Notes: generated by a model not told the origin, from the letters alone. A stretch of DNA of 64,000 bases from Pelotomaculum sp. (GCA_003489345.1 DNIT01000188.1:1-64000), one strand, 5' to 3'; positions 48,739 to 58,397 are shown, counted from the first letter of the stretch. Made by a program: numbers and translations.

Positions 48739-49143
48739 ATGAAGGTTATATTATTAGTTTTGTTAATATGGATGTTATCATCTAACATTAAAAGCCTTTT
48801 TAGAGCCACCACCATAAAATTTGAAGAAGTGGCCGAGAAAGATGGGAAAACGATTGATAAAGTAAAAAGCGATTGTTGTATGGCGATATTGATCACACTT
48901 TTTCTGGTGATAGGTGTTTATCTGTGGATTGCGGCGGCTATTGATACGCCATTAATCATATTAGGTGCGGCAATAGCGGTGCTTATTGATTTTCGTGGAG
49001 TGTTTAAATCGATCAAGATGATTAAAGACGGCTTATTCATTAGTAAGCCTGAAATATTTGATGTTTATGGAGTTGTCTTTAAAGGGTATGCGTTATATCT
49101 ATTACTGGGGAAAATGTTTGGGTGGAAAGTATGGTCAATTTAG
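48739..49143 (+). CDS. Membrane protein of unknown function
   Basis: A 134-aa protein with an N-terminal helix (ILLVLLIWMLSS) and two central ones (AILITLFLVIGVYLWIAAAI, LIILGAAIAVLI). GAAGGAGG SD. Sits right after the structured gap. Confidence 0.55.
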   Translation: MKVILLVLLIWMLSSNIKSLFRATTIKFEEVAEKDGKTIDKVKSDCCMAILITLFLVIGVYLWIAAAIDTPLIILGAAIAVLIDFRGVFKSIKMIKDGLFISKPEIFDVYGVVFKGYALYLLLGKMFGWKVWSI

Positions 49144-49155
49144 AGGAGGATGCGG

Positions 49156-49332
49156 ATGAAGAAGTTTCTCTTGTATATAATCCGGTGGCAGTTATCGACG
49201 CCGATTCTGGCGGTTGTAACCGGATGGATGGCATGGATGGGCTACTGGTGGGCTGCTGCAGTGGCTAATCTTGTTGGCGCGTGTATATTCTTCTGGGTGG
49301 ACAGGTGGATATTTTGTAAAGAGAGGGGATGA
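49156..49332 (+). CDS. Small membrane protein
   Basis: A 58-aa protein, two hydrophobic helices: TPILAVVTGWMAWMGYWW and AVANLVGACIFFWV. ATG 49156 is well spaced from GAGGAGGA; 49150 is too close. Confidence 0.55.
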   Translation: MKKFLLYIIRWQLSTPILAVVTGWMAWMGYWWAAAVANLVGACIFFWVDRWIFCKERG

Positions 49333-49691
49333 GGTGGTTGATCTCGATTGAGAAAGCGAAGGCGCTGAAAGATGCTGGATTACGGTGGGTTGCCAAAGGG
49401 GGAGATTGTTATTTTTATGCCAATGGCGAATTTACCGGGGATTTTATTATAAAAAGCGATCCAGGTGAACCGGTAGTACGCCAGATGGATTGTCAAATAT
49501 GGCTGCCGCGGCTTGACCAATTATTGACGGAGATTGAAAAGCGGAGGTATCGCGGAATGTGGTCAGCAGGGAAGTGTCACGACGGCAAATACTTTGTATG
49601 TCTATACCCGGTTAAATTATTCCATGGCGACACTCCAGAAGATGTCGTTGCGGATGCGCTGTTGTGGATTCTGAGACAGGAAAGGAAGTGA
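49329..49691 (+). CDS. Conserved hypothetical phage protein
   Basis: A 120-aa protein: CQIWLPRLDQLLTEIEKRRY, HGDTPEDVVADALLWILRQE. A common small phage family of unknown role. Start overlaps the previous stop (ATGA). Confidence 0.55.
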   Translation: MRWLISIEKAKALKDAGLRWVAKGGDCYFYANGEFTGDFIIKSDPGEPVVRQMDCQIWLPRLDQLLTEIEKRRYRGMWSAGKCHDGKYFVCLYPVKLFHGDTPEDVVADALLWILRQERK

Positions 49692-49697
49692 AAATAC

Positions 49698-49973
49698 ATG
49701 ATTACCGTGAAAGAACTGATTGAAAAACTTCGTAAATTCCCAGACGAAGCAGCTGTTATGGTGGTTTACCTCGCTGAGACCGACGGAAAGCTTAAAGAGG
49801 GTGACGGGGATGCGGTCCATATATCCTTTGTATCTGACGGGTCTTACGTCGATGGACACAAAGAGCCAACCCTGCATATTTCTCTGTTCGAGGAAGAAGC
49901 GTGGGAAGAAATCGACTTGATGGAGAACGGTATGGAGCGAAGAAGAAAACATGGGATGCGTGCGGTGAAGTAA
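49698..49973 (+). CDS. Small hypothetical protein
   Basis: A 91-aa acidic protein, MITVKELIEKLRKFPDEAAV, of the type found widely in phages near the end of early operons. Unassigned. Confidence 0.55.
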   Translation: MITVKELIEKLRKFPDEAAVMVVYLAETDGKLKEGDGDAVHISFVSDGSYVDGHKEPTLHISLFEEEAWEEIDLMENGMERRRKHGMRAVK

Positions 49974-50063
49974 AAAAATAAACCCCGTCACCGGGGCATA
50001 GTCAATAGCTCAAACACAGTATACCAGACTGTAGAAACTATGTCTACGGGGAGGGCGGGGGAA

Positions 50064-50615
50064 TTGAAGAAGATATCTTTTGGGGTCGAAGATGGGGCAC
50101 TCTACAAGCGGACAGAGGCACTTTTACGAGAATATAATTCCATGCAGGCCAGGGTTAAGAATCTTGAAATAGACCTGGCTAACCTTGCGCCGGAAGGGGT
50201 ATTTGAGGAACAGGAGGAAACAATCGAGGGGTTGGCCTTCCGGCGCTGCGGGGAGGAAGGTATGCCTCAGGGAAGCGGGGAAACCAGTGACAGGACTGCA
50301 TCGGTGGCCTTGAAATGGCGCAAGGAACACGGTATTGTAACACATGAAATGTGGCGACTATTTGTAGGAGACAAGTTCAATCTGGAGCATGAAAAAAGGC
50401 TAACTGAGGGGTTGCTTCGGAAAATAGACAATGCTATTGATTCATTGTCGGAAGATGAACAGTTGATTATACGCGGCTTCTACATTGATCAAAAGCCTTG
50501 GTATGACATAACCCATGAGGTTCAATATGTTGAACGGCACTGTAAACGTCTACGGACAAGGGCGATTTGGTATATGAGTAAGAGTATATTTGGAGTTGGG
50601 AGAGTAAGGGAATAG
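50064..50615 (+). CDS. ArpU-like late transcription regulator
   Basis: A 183-aa protein with a coiled N-terminus (TEALLREYNSMQARVKNLEI) and a C-terminal sigma-region-4-like HTH: IDNAIDSLSEDEQLIIRGFY, then QYVERHCKRLRTRAIWYMSK. This layout and its place just before the terminase match ArpU/RinA late activators. TTG 50064 follows GGGCGGGGG; ATG 50040 is the other choice. Two box-like repeats downstream are its likely targets. Confidence 0.7.
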   Translation: MKKISFGVEDGALYKRTEALLREYNSMQARVKNLEIDLANLAPEGVFEEQEETIEGLAFRRCGEEGMPQGSGETSDRTASVALKWRKEHGIVTHEMWRLFVGDKFNLEHEKRLTEGLLRKIDNAIDSLSEDEQLIIRGFYIDQKPWYDITHEVQYVERHCKRLRTRAIWYMSKSIFGVGRVRE

Positions 50616-50649
50616 AATGTCCTCTTTTTGTCCTTTTACACTATAAAAA
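50616..50649 (+). promoter_or_regulatory. Late promoter candidate 1 (ArpU-type boxes)
   Basis: TGTCC at 50618 and 50629 (11-bp spacing), then ACTATAAA at 50640. The same module recurs at 51280. Confidence 0.6.
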
Positions 50650-50673
50650 CGACAGGTATTATTATAATTAGAG

Positions 50674-50705
50674 AAGCGTCCAGGTGGGCGCTTTTACTAT
50701 TTTAC
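50674..50705 (+). terminator. Terminator or attenuator in the late leader
   Basis: AAGCGTCC-AGGT-GGGCGCTT followed by TTACTATTTT. It lies only about 25 nt after the first late promoter candidate. Confidence 0.65.
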
Positions 50706-50721
50706 GGAGGTATTTAATCTT

Positions 50722-51279
50722 ATGGAAACGAGTCTTTGTTTAACGTGCTCAAATGCTATTCCTCAGCTATGTCGGTGGATTAATTGCGGCCAAAAAGATA
50801 ATGATATGATCTTTAGTAAACCAGTTGGTAAAATGAATACGATTGCCATTATTGGTTGTGCAAGATACAATAAAGGCAGATTGCCAGCCGTTAAGCTTGA
50901 TACTGAGCAATCTAAGAAGATAGCCGCCTTGATAATCGTAACAGCGATAAAAGACTTGAGTTTATTATGCCATAAAGTTTTAAAAATACGCGAATTGTGC
51001 AACAAGGGGGAATTGTTTGCAACAATCAAAAAAGACAAAGAGAAAGATAAGATGTATCTTTATCCACTTAAAAATAGTGACGATAAGAAGTTGACTTACT
51101 TTTTTAGGGAAAATAATCATTGGCTTGCAGAACTTATGGACTACTGTGATATATCTGTATTACCGGGAGACGTGAAGAAGCAGTTAAAAGAAGTGCTGAG
51201 ATATGAGAAATACTGTTCAAGGTGTGTTAGGATTTATGAAGGCATGGCAAGTAGAGAGATTAAAGACCGGGTTTTATAA
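50722..51279 (+). CDS. Hypothetical protein, first gene after ArpU
   Basis: A 185-aa protein. The N-terminal Cys set CLTCSNAIPQLCRWINC may bind metal, and the rest is helical and Lys-rich. AT-richer than neighbours. It lies between two copies of the late box, so it looks like an inserted unit. Function unknown. Confidence 0.5.
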   Translation: METSLCLTCSNAIPQLCRWINCGQKDNDMIFSKPVGKMNTIAIIGCARYNKGRLPAVKLDTEQSKKIAALIIVTAIKDLSLLCHKVLKIRELCNKGELFATIKKDKEKDKMYLYPLKNSDDKKLTYFFRENNHWLAELMDYCDISVLPGDVKKQLKEVLRYEKYCSRCVRIYEGMASREIKDRVL

Positions 51280-51309
51280 TGTCCTGTTTTTGTCCCGTTT
51301 GGACTATAG
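51280..51309 (+). promoter_or_regulatory. Late promoter candidate 2 (ArpU-type boxes)
   Basis: TGTCC at 51280 and 51291 (11-bp spacing), T-rich between them, then ACTATA at 51303. Near copy of the site at 50616. Confidence 0.6.
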
Positions 51310-51387
51310 ATGTGGCATATAAGAGATGTTATAGTTATACTCAGAAGAAAAGCAAAGCCAGTCCTGCCAAGCGGTGGGGCTATATTT

Positions 51388-51543
51388 ATGCGGGAGATGG
51401 TTCCTATGTCGCCTAACGATATGCTCCGGGCTCTTGCCGACATATGGGCCACCTGCGTTATTGATTACCCCGAAGCTGATCATGCGGAGATTTTGAGGCA
51501 CATAGAGGCGCTGCAGGGGATTGTGTTTGGGCTGGATAAATGA
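51388..51543 (+). CDS. Small hypothetical protein
   Basis: A 51-aa protein, MLRALADIWATCVIDYPEAD; start uncertain between ATG 51388 and 51406. An earlier in-frame ATG at 51310 would precede the predicted transcript start. Unassigned. Confidence 0.45.
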   Translation: MREMVPMSPNDMLRALADIWATCVIDYPEADHAEILRHIEALQGIVFGLDK

Positions 51544-51597
51544 AACTGGAGCAGGAAAAGCCTTCTTTTTGCCGAAGTATAAGGCGGGAGGGGGGTG

Positions 51598-51864
51598 GTG
51601 ATTATTATAATAAAAGATATTGATTTTGATTTTCAAGAATTTGATAATGCAGTTAGAGACGCTATAAAAATGAAAAATAGACATTTAGAAGACATATTTC
51701 AGAGGTTTGAAAAGGTTCAGACTAAGGTTAAACAGCAACTGGAAGAATTAAAAAATAATGACCCTAACAAAAATAAAGTTCTATATCTTACAGGAGTTGT
51801 CGATGGGATAAATCTTATTGTGGAACCATTTAGAAGGTGCAAAGAAGAAATAGATAAATTATAG
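51598..51864 (+). CDS. Small helical hypothetical protein
   Basis: An 88-aa coiled-coil-like, AT-rich gene; EDIFQRFEKVQTKVKQQLEE. GTG with GGCGGGAGG SD. Followed by a terminator. Confidence 0.45.
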   Translation: MIIIIKDIDFDFQEFDNAVRDAIKMKNRHLEDIFQRFEKVQTKVKQQLEELKNNDPNKNKVLYLTGVVDGINLIVEPFRRCKEEIDKL

Positions 51865-51886
51865 AGCCTTCGGGCTCTTTTCTTTT
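51863..51886 (+). terminator. Intrinsic terminator before terminase
   Basis: AGAGCC-TTCG-GGCTCT followed by TTTCTTTT. Confidence 0.75.
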
Positions 51887-51920
51887 CGCGCCAACAGCAT
51901 AATCAAGGCAGGTGGAGGTG

Positions 51921-53027
51921 ATGGGCCGCACAGCAAAGCACAACTGGCAAAAGCTCTTCCTGGAGTATAACCAGGGTAGATATAAAAACGTGGCTGAGTT
52001 TGCGAAGAAGAAGGGCATCTATGCTGATAGGATGCGTAAAGAGTTCCGTAAACTGGAAACTGAAGCAAGTCAAGAGCAAGTCAAAATAAGTCCCAAAAAT
52101 GAGTCAAAACAAGTCAAAAAAACCGGCTCAAAAAAGCGGACGAGTCAAAAACAAGTCAATAAGTTGCATCCATGGGAATATCTCAAACAGCAATTCACCG
52201 ACTGGCCTGAAGAAAAGCTTCAGGCTTATTTGTTACAGCTGGAGGCCCGCCTGACCGAACTAAACGCCGTCCCTTTCGAGGACCTCACCCCGGCCGAAGC
52301 AAAAGAACTCGGCCAACTCCGCCGTGAGCGCCGGGCTATCCTCTCCGACCCGGTTCCAGAGGTGATATGCTCTGCCCGCCGCCACGACGGCAGCCCGTGC
52401 GGGAACCCGGTAGAGCGCGGCAAGCGGGTGTGTTGGAACCACGGGGGAGCGCCGGGAAGCGGGCCACCGAAAGGATCGAAAAACGCTCTAAAACATGGCG
52501 CGTATGAAACCATTTGGCTTGATCAGCTTGATGATGACGAAAAGAAACTGATAACTCAGGTTCCCCATGATGAAATAGATGCGCTGCAGCAGGATATAGA
52601 CCTTCTTACAATCAGGTCGCGCCGGATGATGGCGAGAATAGCCAAGTTAACCGGTGAGGATTTCACGGTAGTAAAAATTAAATACGAAAAAGGGGTAGGT
52701 CCACAGGGGCCGGTTGATAAGGTTAACAAGGAGTTTGATGCAACACTTGGACAGGTACAGGCAATTGAAAGGGAGTTAACAAAGGTTCAAGAAAAAAGAA
52801 TTAAAGCTACGGAAGTACTGTATAAGCTAAAAACAGAGCACGCTATGAAACTGGATAAGCTGAAGCAGGATATGGAGATTGACCGGGAACGTCTTAAATT
52901 GGAGAAAGCAAAATCTGCTGAAGCACAACCGGAAGCCAAGGACGATGGTTTCATTGAGGCGTTAAAGGCAGAGGCTGCGAACGTGTGGGCAGATGAAACC
53001 GACGAGGCCGGTGGTACCGATGGCTGA
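51921..53027 (+). CDS. Terminase small subunit
   Basis: A 368-aa protein, long for the family. The N-terminal HTH is WQKLFLEYNQGRYKNVAEFA. The centre has CSARRHDGSPCG, RVCWNHGGAPGSGPPKG and SKNALKHGAYE, the HGGAP/NALKHG motif of PBSX-type small terminases with nearby Cys/His. The C-terminal half is a long coiled coil (about 270-345). It recognises phage DNA and recruits the large subunit, whose gene it overlaps by 8 nt. Confidence 0.78.
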   Translation: MGRTAKHNWQKLFLEYNQGRYKNVAEFAKKKGIYADRMRKEFRKLETEASQEQVKISPKNESKQVKKTGSKKRTSQKQVNKLHPWEYLKQQFTDWPEEKLQAYLLQLEARLTELNAVPFEDLTPAEAKELGQLRRERRAILSDPVPEVICSARRHDGSPCGNPVERGKRVCWNHGGAPGSGPPKGSKNALKHGAYETIWLDQLDDDEKKLITQVPHDEIDALQQDIDLLTIRSRRMMARIAKLTGEDFTVVKIKYEKGVGPQGPVDKVNKEFDATLGQVQAIERELTKVQEKRIKATEVLYKLKTEHAMKLDKLKQDMEIDRERLKLEKAKSAEAQPEAKDDGFIEALKAEAANVWADETDEAGGTDG

Positions 53028-54321
53028 GTCGATCAGAAAAGCAATTTATAATGCGATTATATACTTTGTCGCGTTTTCCCTTAAGCAGAAAAAGATCCTC
53101 ACTTGGTGGACGCCAGACAGTCCCTATCGAGACTATAACGGCATAATTGCCGACGGAGCTATCCGGGCCGGGAAAACGGTCCCTATGGCAATGTCCTTTG
53201 TCTTTTGGGCAATGGACACATTTGAGAGTCAAAACTTCGGCATGTGTGGCAAGTCCATCGGAGCATTCAAACGAAACGTATGGGTTTGGCTTAAACCGGT
53301 TCTTTTAATACGTGGCTACAAAATAAAAAAGAGACCTGATATTTCCGAAAATTGCTTTGAGTTCTCACGCCAGGAGAAAAGCAATTTTTTTCATATATTC
53401 GGGGGTAAGGACGAACGCAGCCAAGACTTAATCCAAGGCATCACCCTAGCTGGGATATACTTCGACGAAGTTGCTTTAATGCCGGAAAGCTTCGTCAACC
53501 AGGGCACCGGCCGGTGCAGCGTGGAAGGTGCTAAGCTTTGGTTTAACTGTAACCCAGACAGTCCGTTGCATTGGTTCAAAGTTAATTGGCTGGATAATGC
53601 TGCTGAATTAAAGTTGCTCCACTTGCATTTTGTCATGGACGATAACCCCAGCTTGAGTGAAAAGACTAAGGAGAATTACCGCCGGAGATATATAGGCGTA
53701 TTCTTTAAACGCTTTGTTTTGGGCCTCTGGGTTATAGCAGAGGGTGCTATATACGATATGTGGAGTGACGAGGAAAACCTGTTCAATGACGAGACGCAGC
53801 CGCCGGCGCTAAAATACACAGGGCGGCGCACTATTGCGGTGGACTACGGCACGAGTAATCCGATGGTGTTCCTTGATCTATGGGATGATGGAAAGACCGT
53901 TTGGCAGGTCAACGAGTATTACTATGACAGCAAAAGCAGAGATAGCGGTGTTCAGAAAACGGATTCACAGTACGCTGATGACCTGGAAGCCTTTATTGGC
54001 GAAGATATCCCTGATGAGATTATTCTTGACCCGTCTGCCGCTAGTTTCAAGGCGGAATTGCGCCAAAGAGGCTATCGGGTGAAAGATGCCGACAACGAAG
54101 TGTTGGACGGAATTCGTATGACGGCGACAATGATAGGGCGCAAGTTGTACCGGGTGCATGAAAGGTGTATCCACACCAGGCAAGAAATCACGTCCTATGT
54201 CTGGGATGAAAAAGCGCGCCTGCGCGGGGTGGAGCAACCGTTAAAGGTTAAAGATCACTGCCCGGACGCTTTACGGTATTTCGTGAAAACGAAGATTAAG
54301 CCTAGAAGATTGGCAGCATAG
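53020..54321 (+). CDS. Terminase large subunit (PBSX type)
   Basis: A 433-aa packaging motor and nuclease. Walker A variant DGAIRAGKTVPMA near 46-58; Walker B GIYFDEVALM near 145; C-terminal RNase H-like nuclease AVDYGTSNPMVFLD and IILDPSAASFKAELR, ending HCPDALRYFV. Start ATG 53020 inside the small subunit's end. Confidence 0.9.
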   Translation: MAESIRKAIYNAIIYFVAFSLKQKKILTWWTPDSPYRDYNGIIADGAIRAGKTVPMAMSFVFWAMDTFESQNFGMCGKSIGAFKRNVWVWLKPVLLIRGYKIKKRPDISENCFEFSRQEKSNFFHIFGGKDERSQDLIQGITLAGIYFDEVALMPESFVNQGTGRCSVEGAKLWFNCNPDSPLHWFKVNWLDNAAELKLLHLHFVMDDNPSLSEKTKENYRRRYIGVFFKRFVLGLWVIAEGAIYDMWSDEENLFNDETQPPALKYTGRRTIAVDYGTSNPMVFLDLWDDGKTVWQVNEYYYDSKSRDSGVQKTDSQYADDLEAFIGEDIPDEIILDPSAASFKAELRQRGYRVKDADNEVLDGIRMTATMIGRKLYRVHERCIHTRQEITSYVWDEKARLRGVEQPLKVKDHCPDALRYFVKTKIKPRRLAA

Positions 54322-54370
54322 CAACCGGCACCTGTCTTTGCCGGTAATTTTATTTTAAGCAGGTGACCCT

Positions 54371-55822
54371 ATGAGCAGAAGCAGCGCAAAAATGAAAAAA
54401 CAAACAGCGTCGCAGCAGAAAACAACACCTCCGGGTCTGACCATGGACGCTTTTCAGAACGTGCTTGCCCGTCTCGGTTGGGGTACGCCGAACATGTTAG
54501 AGGCGACAGAATATCCCCTGACCAGACTTACCAAGAACTACACGCTGATGAACAGCCTCTACCGGTCACATTGGATTATCAGACGGATAATCGACATTAT
54601 TCCGGAAGATATGTGCAAAAACTGGTACCAAATAAGCAGTCAGCTGCCGCCGGAATATGTTGACCGCATTGCAAAGCTGGAACGGAAAACGTCTATAAAA
54701 TCAAAAATACTCCAAGGGCTCAAATGGGGTCGCCTTTACGGCGGGGCAGGTGCGGTTATAGTCGTTGATGGGCATGAAAACAACCTGGAGGAACCGCTTG
54801 ATTATGACACGATTTTCCCGGGAAGCTTCAAGGGCCTCTTGGTTGTAGACCGCTGGTCTGGCATTAGTCCGGGAACGGGACTCGTGACTGATATCAACGA
54901 TCCAGACTTCGGCCTGCCGGATTCATACCAGATCACAAACAACGCCTCGCACAACATAATAAACGTCCATCACAGCAGGATTATACGATTTATCGGGCGT
55001 GACCTTCCCTTTTGGGAAAAGCAATCTGAGGTTTATTGGGGAGCATCGGAGATAGAACACGTTTACGATGAACTGAAAAAACGGGACAATACGTCGCTGA
55101 ATATCGCAAACCTCGTATTCAGAGCCAATCTAAACGTACTGAAAATGGAAGGACTTGGAGAAGTCCTAACCGTTGGAAACGATAAACTGCGGCAGGATCT
55201 GTACAATACGATCCAGGCCCAAAACTGGCTTCTGAATAATTTCAGCATGTACCTTATCGGCGACAAAGACGACTTTCAGTCAAAGCAATACGCTTTTTCC
55301 GGGCTCAAGGATGTGTACGAATGCTTTATGATGGATGTGGCCGGGGCGGCTGAAATCCCAGTGACGAAACTCTTCGGGCGAAGTCCGGCGGGCCTGAACG
55401 CTACCGGTGAAAGCGATATGCAAAACTACTATGATGCCATAGAACAGAGACAGGAATCAGATTTACGACCGGCGCTGGATAAACTGCTGCCGGTCATTTT
55501 TATGAGCGAGTTGGGCGCTATCCCGGATGACTTTGATTACCGTTTCAATCCGGTGCGGCGTCCTACGGATACCGAAAAGTCAGACCTGGCGGGCAAACGA
55601 ACCGAATCGGTCATTGAGGCTTTTAACGCCGGTTTAATCGGCCGCAAGACGGCGCTCAAGGAACTTCGGCAGATGGAAGATACAACCGGCATGTGGTCAA
55701 ATATTACGGACGAGGTTATTGAAAACGCCGATGACGAACCGCAAGCGGCCGGTGAGGATATAACCAATCCGGGATTCCTGGGAGGGTTGATCGATGGCGG
55801 TACGCAACCTGTGGGAACCTAG
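54371..55822 (+). CDS. Portal protein (DUF1073)
   Basis: A 483-aa portal ring subunit. WIIRRIIDIIPEDMCKNWYQ, LKWGRLYGGAGAVIVVDGH, TKLFGRSPAGLNATGESDMQ are the DUF1073 hallmarks. DNA enters the head through it. Overlaps the head morphogenesis gene by 29 nt. Confidence 0.88.
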   Translation: MSRSSAKMKKQTASQQKTTPPGLTMDAFQNVLARLGWGTPNMLEATEYPLTRLTKNYTLMNSLYRSHWIIRRIIDIIPEDMCKNWYQISSQLPPEYVDRIAKLERKTSIKSKILQGLKWGRLYGGAGAVIVVDGHENNLEEPLDYDTIFPGSFKGLLVVDRWSGISPGTGLVTDINDPDFGLPDSYQITNNASHNIINVHHSRIIRFIGRDLPFWEKQSEVYWGASEIEHVYDELKKRDNTSLNIANLVFRANLNVLKMEGLGEVLTVGNDKLRQDLYNTIQAQNWLLNNFSMYLIGDKDDFQSKQYAFSGLKDVYECFMMDVAGAAEIPVTKLFGRSPAGLNATGESDMQNYYDAIEQRQESDLRPALDKLLPVIFMSELGAIPDDFDYRFNPVRRPTDTEKSDLAGKRTESVIEAFNAGLIGRKTALKELRQMEDTTGMWSNITDEVIENADDEPQAAGEDITNPGFLGGLIDGGTQPVGT

Positions 55823-56630
55823 CCAGCGCATAGAGAACGGCTACTTTCGCTCACTTCAGGAAGTTACAAAATACATGGAAGTGGCGATTAAAAACGAAAC
55901 AGATCCGTTCAAGATAGCCAGAATACTAAAAGCACTTCTTGCAACTCCTGCCTTTCAGCGCTATGCGCAGGAAACAGCCATGAAAATGGTCACGAATCTT
56001 TTTGCTGACGGGGCGAGAAACTGGCGGGATGCGGCGCGAAGGTCCAGCAGGGGACGAATTATTTACGAAGCGCTGCGAAGGGAAATGCAGGGTCCGGTGG
56101 GAAGCGAGGTGCGAAATCAGATTCAGCGCAATGCAGCGATCATTACCACTCTACCGGTAGATATCGCCGAGCGCGTAACTGATTATATCGCTGATGAGAG
56201 CATGAAGGGAAGACGCGCTTCTGATATCGCAAAGGACATCCTGAAAATGTTTCCTGAAAGCAGCCGGGCTAAAGCCCAGTTGATTGCACGTACTGAAACG
56301 TCGAAAACCTCAACGGCTTTAACCAGGGCGCGGGCGGAAAGCATCGGAATTGAATGGTATGAGTGGGTTGCATCGAAAGACGCCAGAGTCAGGAAGAGTC
56401 ATAAGATGATGGACCGGGTTCTGGTGCGCTGGAGCGATCCGCCAAGACCGGAGGAGTTAGCCGGAGAAAAAAACGCGCCGAAGGCTTACCACGCCGGAGA
56501 AATTTACAATTGCCGCTGTTACCCTGCCCCCTTGGTCAGTTTTGATCGCGTTTCTTGGCCGCATAAAGTTTACTCAAACGGGGTCATTAGAATTATGACG
56601 TTAAGACAATTTAGGCAGCAAGCCGCATAA
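55794..56630 (+). CDS. Phage head morphogenesis protein (SPP1 gp7/MuF-like)
   Basis: A 278-aa minor head protein: [50 protein letters not shown] with the conserved C-x-C. Typical after the portal; probably co-packaged in the head. Confidence 0.85.
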   Translation: MAVRNLWEPSQRIENGYFRSLQEVTKYMEVAIKNETDPFKIARILKALLATPAFQRYAQETAMKMVTNLFADGARNWRDAARRSSRGRIIYEALRREMQGPVGSEVRNQIQRNAAIITTLPVDIAERVTDYIADESMKGRRASDIAKDILKMFPESSRAKAQLIARTETSKTSTALTRARAESIGIEWYEWVASKDARVRKSHKMMDRVLVRWSDPPRPEELAGEKNAPKAYHAGEIYNCRCYPAPLVSFDRVSWPHKVYSNGVIRIMTLRQFRQQAA

Positions 56631-56643
56631 AGGAGTGAAAACA

Positions 56644-56823
56644 ATGCCCTTACAAAAAGGCTCAAGCCAACAGGCCATAGGAAGCAATATCAAGGAGTTG
56701 ATGGAATCCGGGCATCCGCAAAAGCAGGCTGTAGCAATCGCGTTAAAAGAGGCCGGGGAAAGCAACAAAGACTGCTGGTATGGAGTTGACGCAATTTATA
56801 GAAATACAAAAGTTCACAAATAG
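56644..56823 (+). CDS. DUF6496-like small protein
   Basis: A 59-aa protein, [38 protein letters not shown]; a small conserved phage protein in the head operon. SD AAAGGAG. Confidence 0.65.
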   Translation: MPLQKGSSQQAIGSNIKELMESGHPQKQAVAIALKEAGESNKDCWYGVDAIYRNTKVHK

Positions 56824-56842
56824 AAAGGGGGGTTTATGAGGC

Positions 56843-57562
56843 ATGGCATTTCCGAACATAAATACCATCCCTCCCATAACCGGTAGAAAGATAAAAGAAA
56901 ACGGAACGGTTGTAAATACTGCGGAAATGGTTGAGGCGCTATACAATGCGCTGGTAACGAATAAAAATGCCGGTGTGGAAACATCTTTTTTGAATGGCGT
57001 AGCCACAGGAGGAAGTAAAACGTCTATTGTGGATTCCGGTAAAAATTTCGAAGCGGACATTCTTGTCGGAGGTATCGCCGAGATGATTATTGATGGCGTA
57101 ACGTATTATCGAAGCATTTCCGCCAATATGGGAAACGCGATAACTATTTCTGCACTTCCGGGTGCCAGCGCAAGCGTTGTTGTTGGTGACCACGCAGGCG
57201 CAGAGGTAACCATTACATTTGACGAAGAAGGCGCTGCGGCCAATGAGTACATGCTTGAAATTGTTAACGGCGAAGGAGAAAACGTTCCACTAAGCGCCGA
57301 CTTTACCGATGGTATACTGACGGTGACGCTTGCCACTGACGAAACAGGCGCGCCGGATAATGCTGAAAATACCGCTACGGCTGTAGCTGGGGTTATTGAC
57401 ATACTGGATGGGTTTTCAGCGGTGATGACCGGATCTGGTGGCGTGATGGCGGTAACTGCGGAACCGGTACCGTTTACTGGCGGAATTGATACTGTTGAGG
57501 TGGCGAGCGAGACGCCGTACTTTTTAAAGCGAAAATTATCCCTCGCTGAAACGGTGGCATAA
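56843..57562 (+). CDS. Putative virion structural protein
   Basis: A 239-aa Ala/Val/Thr-rich, beta-type protein; EVTITFDEEGAAANEYMLEI, ILTVTLATDETGAPDNAENT recall Ig/decoration-like domains in phage heads or fibres. Start 842-region SD GGGGGG. May decorate the capsid. Confidence 0.55.
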   Translation: MAFPNINTIPPITGRKIKENGTVVNTAEMVEALYNALVTNKNAGVETSFLNGVATGGSKTSIVDSGKNFEADILVGGIAEMIIDGVTYYRSISANMGNAITISALPGASASVVVGDHAGAEVTITFDEEGAAANEYMLEIVNGEGENVPLSADFTDGILTVTLATDETGAPDNAENTATAVAGVIDILDGFSAVMTGSGGVMAVTAEPVPFTGGIDTVEVASETPYFLKRKLSLAETVA

Positions 57563-57563
57563 C

Positions 57564-57626
57564 ATGGCTTCATTACCACTCAATGAAATCGTAGATGTAA
57601 AAATTAGTATAACGGAGGGGGAAAAC
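57564..57626 (+). other. Sheath-like leader remnant
   Basis: ATG 57564 begins MASLPLNEIVDVKISI, closely like the start of the DUF3383 tail sheath (MATLPLSDIVNVTLEI). It then runs in frame into the next gene, whose own strong SD (GGAGGGGG) lies inside it. Best read as the 5' scrap of a sheath gene left by recombination. Confidence 0.5.
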
Positions 57627-58385
57627 ATGGCTCTTGTAGGTGAAACCATCAATGTAAACGTTCTAAAGGGCGGAAGGGTAATAAGCGACGCCAATCCGCT
57701 TCCTGTGTCAAATGAAAAATTAGATATTGCATTGTCTGCTCTTAGGGATGCATTTATTGCCGCCCTGGGAGAGACGCTTAATGTAGAACTAACGGGTAGT
57801 ATTCTTGCAAAAGACCCATTGACAGGTGACTATAAAGAACTTTCTTGTGTACAAGACCCTGGTACTGGCAATTGGTATCTACAAACCGTAGATGCTGCAC
57901 CATTTGCCTATGATGAGATAAACGACAAAATAAAAGTTGATACTGGTCTTAATCTCAGTAAAAATGTAGAAACAATAATATTATTCAACAATAGAGAAAC
58001 ACGCTCAACTACAACACAAACTGTAATTGTACCTAGTATTGTGAAGTATAAAAGTTTTGACATTATGGTGTCTAATTTACTAGACAAACCTATAACTGTA
58101 CATTTCAGATCAGCACCATCGTCACATGATATGCGGTGGGTTTTGAATGATGGAAGTGTAGTTTCTTCTGCAACAGCAGAGGGAAAAATAACTATCCCCG
58201 CTGACGCTAAAGGTGTTCCTTTGAGTGCGTTTAGTCCTGCCAATGTCGCAGATAGAACTCAGTGGAAGAAGTTTTTATATAATCAAGGATTGCTAGGGGA
58301 AACAGGGGTAACTATATTATTTGAAAGCTCTGAAGCCCCGACAACTGGTGGGTGCTCAATGATATTATATGGGATACCTAATTAG
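57627..58385 (+). CDS. Putative virion-associated protein
   Basis: A 252-aa beta-rich protein, MALVGETINVNVLKGGRVIS. The 3' two-thirds are AT-rich compared with the head genes. ATG 57627 is 5 nt after GGAGGGGG. No family recognised. It forms a unit with the large gene 58398, perhaps as an adaptor that attaches it to the virion. Confidence 0.5.
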   Translation: MALVGETINVNVLKGGRVISDANPLPVSNEKLDIALSALRDAFIAALGETLNVELTGSILAKDPLTGDYKELSCVQDPGTGNWYLQTVDAAPFAYDEINDKIKVDTGLNLSKNVETIILFNNRETRSTTTQTVIVPSIVKYKSFDIMVSNLLDKPITVHFRSAPSSHDMRWVLNDGSVVSSATAEGKITIPADAKGVPLSAFSPANVADRTQWKKFLYNQGLLGETGVTILFESSEAPTTGGCSMILYGIPN

Positions 58386-58397
58386 AGGGGGGAAGAT

